Assembly (NCBI GenBank): GCA_024278315.1
Contig: JAJRTL010000043.1
Location: 1-46,656 of the forward strand
Origin: Planctomycetota bacterium
Lineage (GTDB): Bacteria; Planctomycetota; UBA1135; GCA-002748355
DNA: 46,656 bases
Direction: 5' to 3'
Both the position numbers and the translations under genes were made by a program. The notes under the pieces are model-generated. The model was not told the origin of the DNA. It saw nothing but the letters and a program-made list of their open reading frames with translations, and did no database searches. Positions 44,822-46,656 of this stretch are shown here, piece by piece (position 1 is the first letter of the stretch; the number at the start of each line of letters is the position of its first letter).

Positions 44822-46156
44822 ATGGATCGCTTCAATCTGGATCGCTTGAATGTGATATCGAATTCTTGGGTCGCAAAGGCCTGCGCCACTATCTTGGCAA
44901 CGGGGATCTTGTCGGTCGGGGCATTGCCCTCGCAGCAGAATCCGCCCCAGAACCAGCAGCCGGAGACGCCCTCGGGAAGGGAGCCACGGACGAGTTCTTT
45001 TCCTGGGGTGAAGACCAAGGTGGCTCCGGTCGTGTCTGGACAGACCGCGGCCAGCAAGGTGGCGGTCGAGAAGGAGCCCGAACAGGCTCCAGAGGCCCTT
45101 CTCTACGAGACCCGGATGGAAGTCGGCTTGCGTAACATCCCCAATGTGGAGGTGGATCCGGTTGTGGAGGCTCGACTCCCCAAGGGTACCTTGCTCTGGA
45201 TGCTCGCCAAGGAAGACGGGACCGGGTTTTCACGTGTCTCGGTTCTCGGTGGCTTCCGAGGTTACGTGTTTGCCAAGTACTGCCGCCCCGATGGTGAGGG
45301 CAATGTCGAGGTGATCGGCGATCGCCTCGCGTTCCGGGCCAAGCCCTCGACCAAGGGATGGCCGATCGACAAGCTTCGCAGAGGGACGCGCCTGCCACTC
45401 CTCTCGAGGGAGGGAGACTGGTATCTGGTCCTTTCCAATCCGGAGGTGGGTGCCTTGGTCCCCGATTCGACGATCCAGAAGCTTGCGGCGATCAGGGTCA
45501 AGCCGGGTGGCGAACTCGCGAGCTTTGCTGCAGGTTCAGACCACCTGAAACGCGCCGAGAAGCAGTATGAGGTGAGGCAGGCTTCCTGGCGCGCCGTCCG
45601 GGAGAAGAGCATCGCCAGCGCCAAGCGTCAGCGTAGCATTGCTGGGGTCCAACAGGAGATCAGCGACCTGCGAGCCAGGATCCGCCAGGAGAAGGAGCGG
45701 GACGATCCGGCCAAGATGGACCTCGATTCGATCACACCCCTGTTGGATCTTGTCCGGGAGCACGCCAAGGCCATCGAGCCCGCCGACCCCGTTCTCGTGG
45801 GTAGCCTTGCGACGGTGGCAGCCGAGTTCAAGTGGCTCCATACGATCCTGGCAGGCTATCGAGCGATGCAGGTCGCACCGAAGACGCCACAGCCGGTCGC
45901 GGCCCGGCCGGCCTCCGCCAAGAAGCGCGGATTCGACCAGAGTGGTTGGGTGCGCTACCGTCCCGGCGGCTACTCCTCGTTCCAGCTCGTGAAGGGCGGG
46001 GAAGTCATGTGTTTCCTCGTCTGCAGCAGCTTGCGCTACAACCTCAAGGACTACGTGGGTTGCGAGTTGGGCGTCAAGGGCAAGGTGGGGCCCCGAAGTG
46101 GTGCGGACTTCAAGGTCTTGGATGTGGAGAGGATCCGGGTCTTGGCTTCTCGCTAG
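44822..46156 (+). CDS. Exported protein with SH3-like domains
   Basis: 444 residues from ATG 44822, which has AGGGAG seven bases upstream; the in-frame ATG at 44792 is weaker. A hydrophobic segment (VAKACATILATGILSVGAL) acts as signal or anchor, followed by a Pro/Gln linker. Residues ~95-230 carry two bacterial SH3-like domains (LPKGTLLWMLAKEDGTGFSRVSVLGGFRGYVFAKYC; AFRAKPSTKGWPIDKLRRGTRLPLLSREGDWYLVL), which often bind peptidoglycan or proteins in the envelope. A charged helical region follows (~250-300: RARIRQEKERDD). The C-terminal ~75 residues (SGWVRYRPGGYSSFQLVKGGEVMCFLVCS) form a small beta domain. Role unknown. Confidence 0.7.
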   Translation: MDRFNLDRLNVISNSWVAKACATILATGILSVGALPSQQNPPQNQQPETPSGREPRTSSFPGVKTKVAPVVSGQTAASKVAVEKEPEQAPEALLYETRMEVGLRNIPNVEVDPVVEARLPKGTLLWMLAKEDGTGFSRVSVLGGFRGYVFAKYCRPDGEGNVEVIGDRLAFRAKPSTKGWPIDKLRRGTRLPLLSREGDWYLVLSNPEVGALVPDSTIQKLAAIRVKPGGELASFAAGSDHLKRAEKQYEVRQASWRAVREKSIASAKRQRSIAGVQQEISDLRARIRQEKERDDPAKMDLDSITPLLDLVREHAKAIEPADPVLVGSLATVAAEFKWLHTILAGYRAMQVAPKTPQPVAARPASAKKRGFDQSGWVRYRPGGYSSFQLVKGGEVMCFLVCSSLRYNLKDYVGCELGVKGKVGPRSGADFKVLDVERIRVLASR

Positions 46157-46178
46157 GTCCAAGGGTGGCCATCAGGAC

Positions 46179-46331
46179 ATGAATCCGATCCGGCGTTTCC
46201 TGCAAGCCATCCGCTCCCTCCTGACCGGGGGAGCGCCTCTCTGCGACAAGTGCAAATACGACTACGGCAATGTCTGTACGCGGCCAGAGCGGCCGAATGC
46301 CAGATCCTGTCCCGACTACCGACGCAAGTAG
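46179..46331 (+). CDS. 50-residue four-cysteine protein, unknown function
   Basis: Starts at ATG 46179 after CAGGA, 22 bases after the SH3-type gene; the track lists a longer, less likely ORF. After an amphipathic N-terminal helix (MNPIRRFLQAIRSLLTG) comes CDKCKYDYGNVCTRPERPNARSCPDY, a C-x2-C-x8-C-x10-C pattern that could hold one zinc ion. The motif density and good ribosome site make it likely real despite its size. It may be co-transcribed with the SH3-type gene. I do not recognise the family. Confidence 0.6.
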   Translation: MNPIRRFLQAIRSLLTGGAPLCDKCKYDYGNVCTRPERPNARSCPDYRRK

Positions 46332-46370
46332 GAGAGCTTCCCGAGTGTCTCCTGCCGGCACGTGCCTGCG

Positions 46371-46656
46371 TCAACGCATGGGTGGGAAGGGAAGGATCGG
46401 CGGGCGATAGGATCGCACGGTCGAACGCTGCAGTTCGAGATCTCCTACCAGCATGGAAGGCGCGATGGTGGAGACAGGCACCGAGCCGGACTCGGCCACG
46501 CAGTAGCTGTTGTCCACCTCGTGCACGGCGCCGAAGGCCAGGATGCGTTGGATCACCGCCAAAGGAGTGCCGATGAACTCCAGATTGCGGACTCTTGTTT
46601 CGACGCCGGTCTCCGGATCCACGGTGTAGACGGCCGTCGGGTGTCCCTTGAAGGCC
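46371..46656 (-). CDS. TldD/PmbA-family metalloprotease, C-terminal part
   Basis: The frame is open to the window edge, so the N-terminal part is missing. The visible 94 residues read VYTVDPETGVETRVRNLEFIGTP, LAVIQRILAFGAVHEVDNSYC and SGSVPVSTIAPSMLVGDLEL, matching the C-terminal domain of TldD/PmbA proteins (modulators of gyrase, involved in peptide or RiPP maturation and antitoxin turnover). The metal site lies in the missing part. It converges with the four-Cys gene; the 39-base gap contains a palindrome GGCACGTGCC (46357-46366). Confidence 0.85.
   Translation of the reverse strand, partial: AFKGHPTAVYTVDPETGVETRVRNLEFIGTPLAVIQRILAFGAVHEVDNSYCVAESGSVPVSTIAPSMLVGDLELQRSTVRSYRPPILPFPPMR

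Overview
The window is a GC-rich, densely coded bacterial chromosome segment. It is probably from the PVC superphylum and most likely a planctomycete relative. The reasons are a Minf_1886-type protein (a family I know from Planctomycetes and Verrucomicrobia), very large secreted TPR and beta-sandwich proteins, an EF-G that looks like the non-canonical spd type, and an acid/base-repeat tail on PNPase. This assignment is inference from family knowledge; there is no rRNA in the window. Most genes are housekeeping or cell-envelope genes. I see no insertion sequence, phage or CRISPR array.

Layout. 1-5670 (+): the end of a peptide-ABC substrate-binding protein, ychF, then an overlapping replication block (a divergent DnaA-like ATPase, tmk, holB), then the Minf_1886-type gene. 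5697-14281 (-): an apparent operon read right to left, with a large TPR lipoprotein, a second TPR protein overlapping it by one base, and a secreted six-hairpin-glycosidase-like protein. 14526-18486 (+): a tightly overlapping Mla/MCE lipid-transport operon (STAS-permease, ATPase, MCE protein, auxiliary lipoprotein) followed by an Hpt-domain phosphotransfer protein. 18638-22385 (+): a large surface protein with Ig-like domains and a small lipoprotein. 22606-26848 (+): an RNA-metabolism block, rpsO, pnp and a cold-shock protein, with structured leader RNAs before rpsO and the cold-shock gene.

26997-33601 (+): a 1915-residue membrane-bound sigma-54 activator that joins a CBM9-like sensor, membrane segments, HAMP, GAF, a degenerate GGDEF-like domain, an AAA+ domain with GAFTGA and a non-Fis winged helix. 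The next intergenic region carries three tandem 11-bp TGGCGC repeats and a near-consensus -24/-12 promoter in front of a small OmpH/Skp-like exported protein. 34057-37341: an outer-membrane secretin and a GspK-like minor pseudopilin. 37631-42041: EF-G, then a PafA-like phosphatase overlapping a CrcB fluoride channel gene.

42042-43296 holds no convincing protein gene. Its right half is a dense run of hairpins with CU-rich loops ending in a strong intrinsic terminator. I read this as a candidate large structured non-coding RNA of about 640 nt or more on the + strand, and it is the most novel item in the window. 43297-46656 holds an FAD-dependent oxidoreductase, tRNA-Arg(TCT) on the - strand, an SH3-type exported protein, a 50-residue four-cysteine protein and the end of a TldD/PmbA-type protease.
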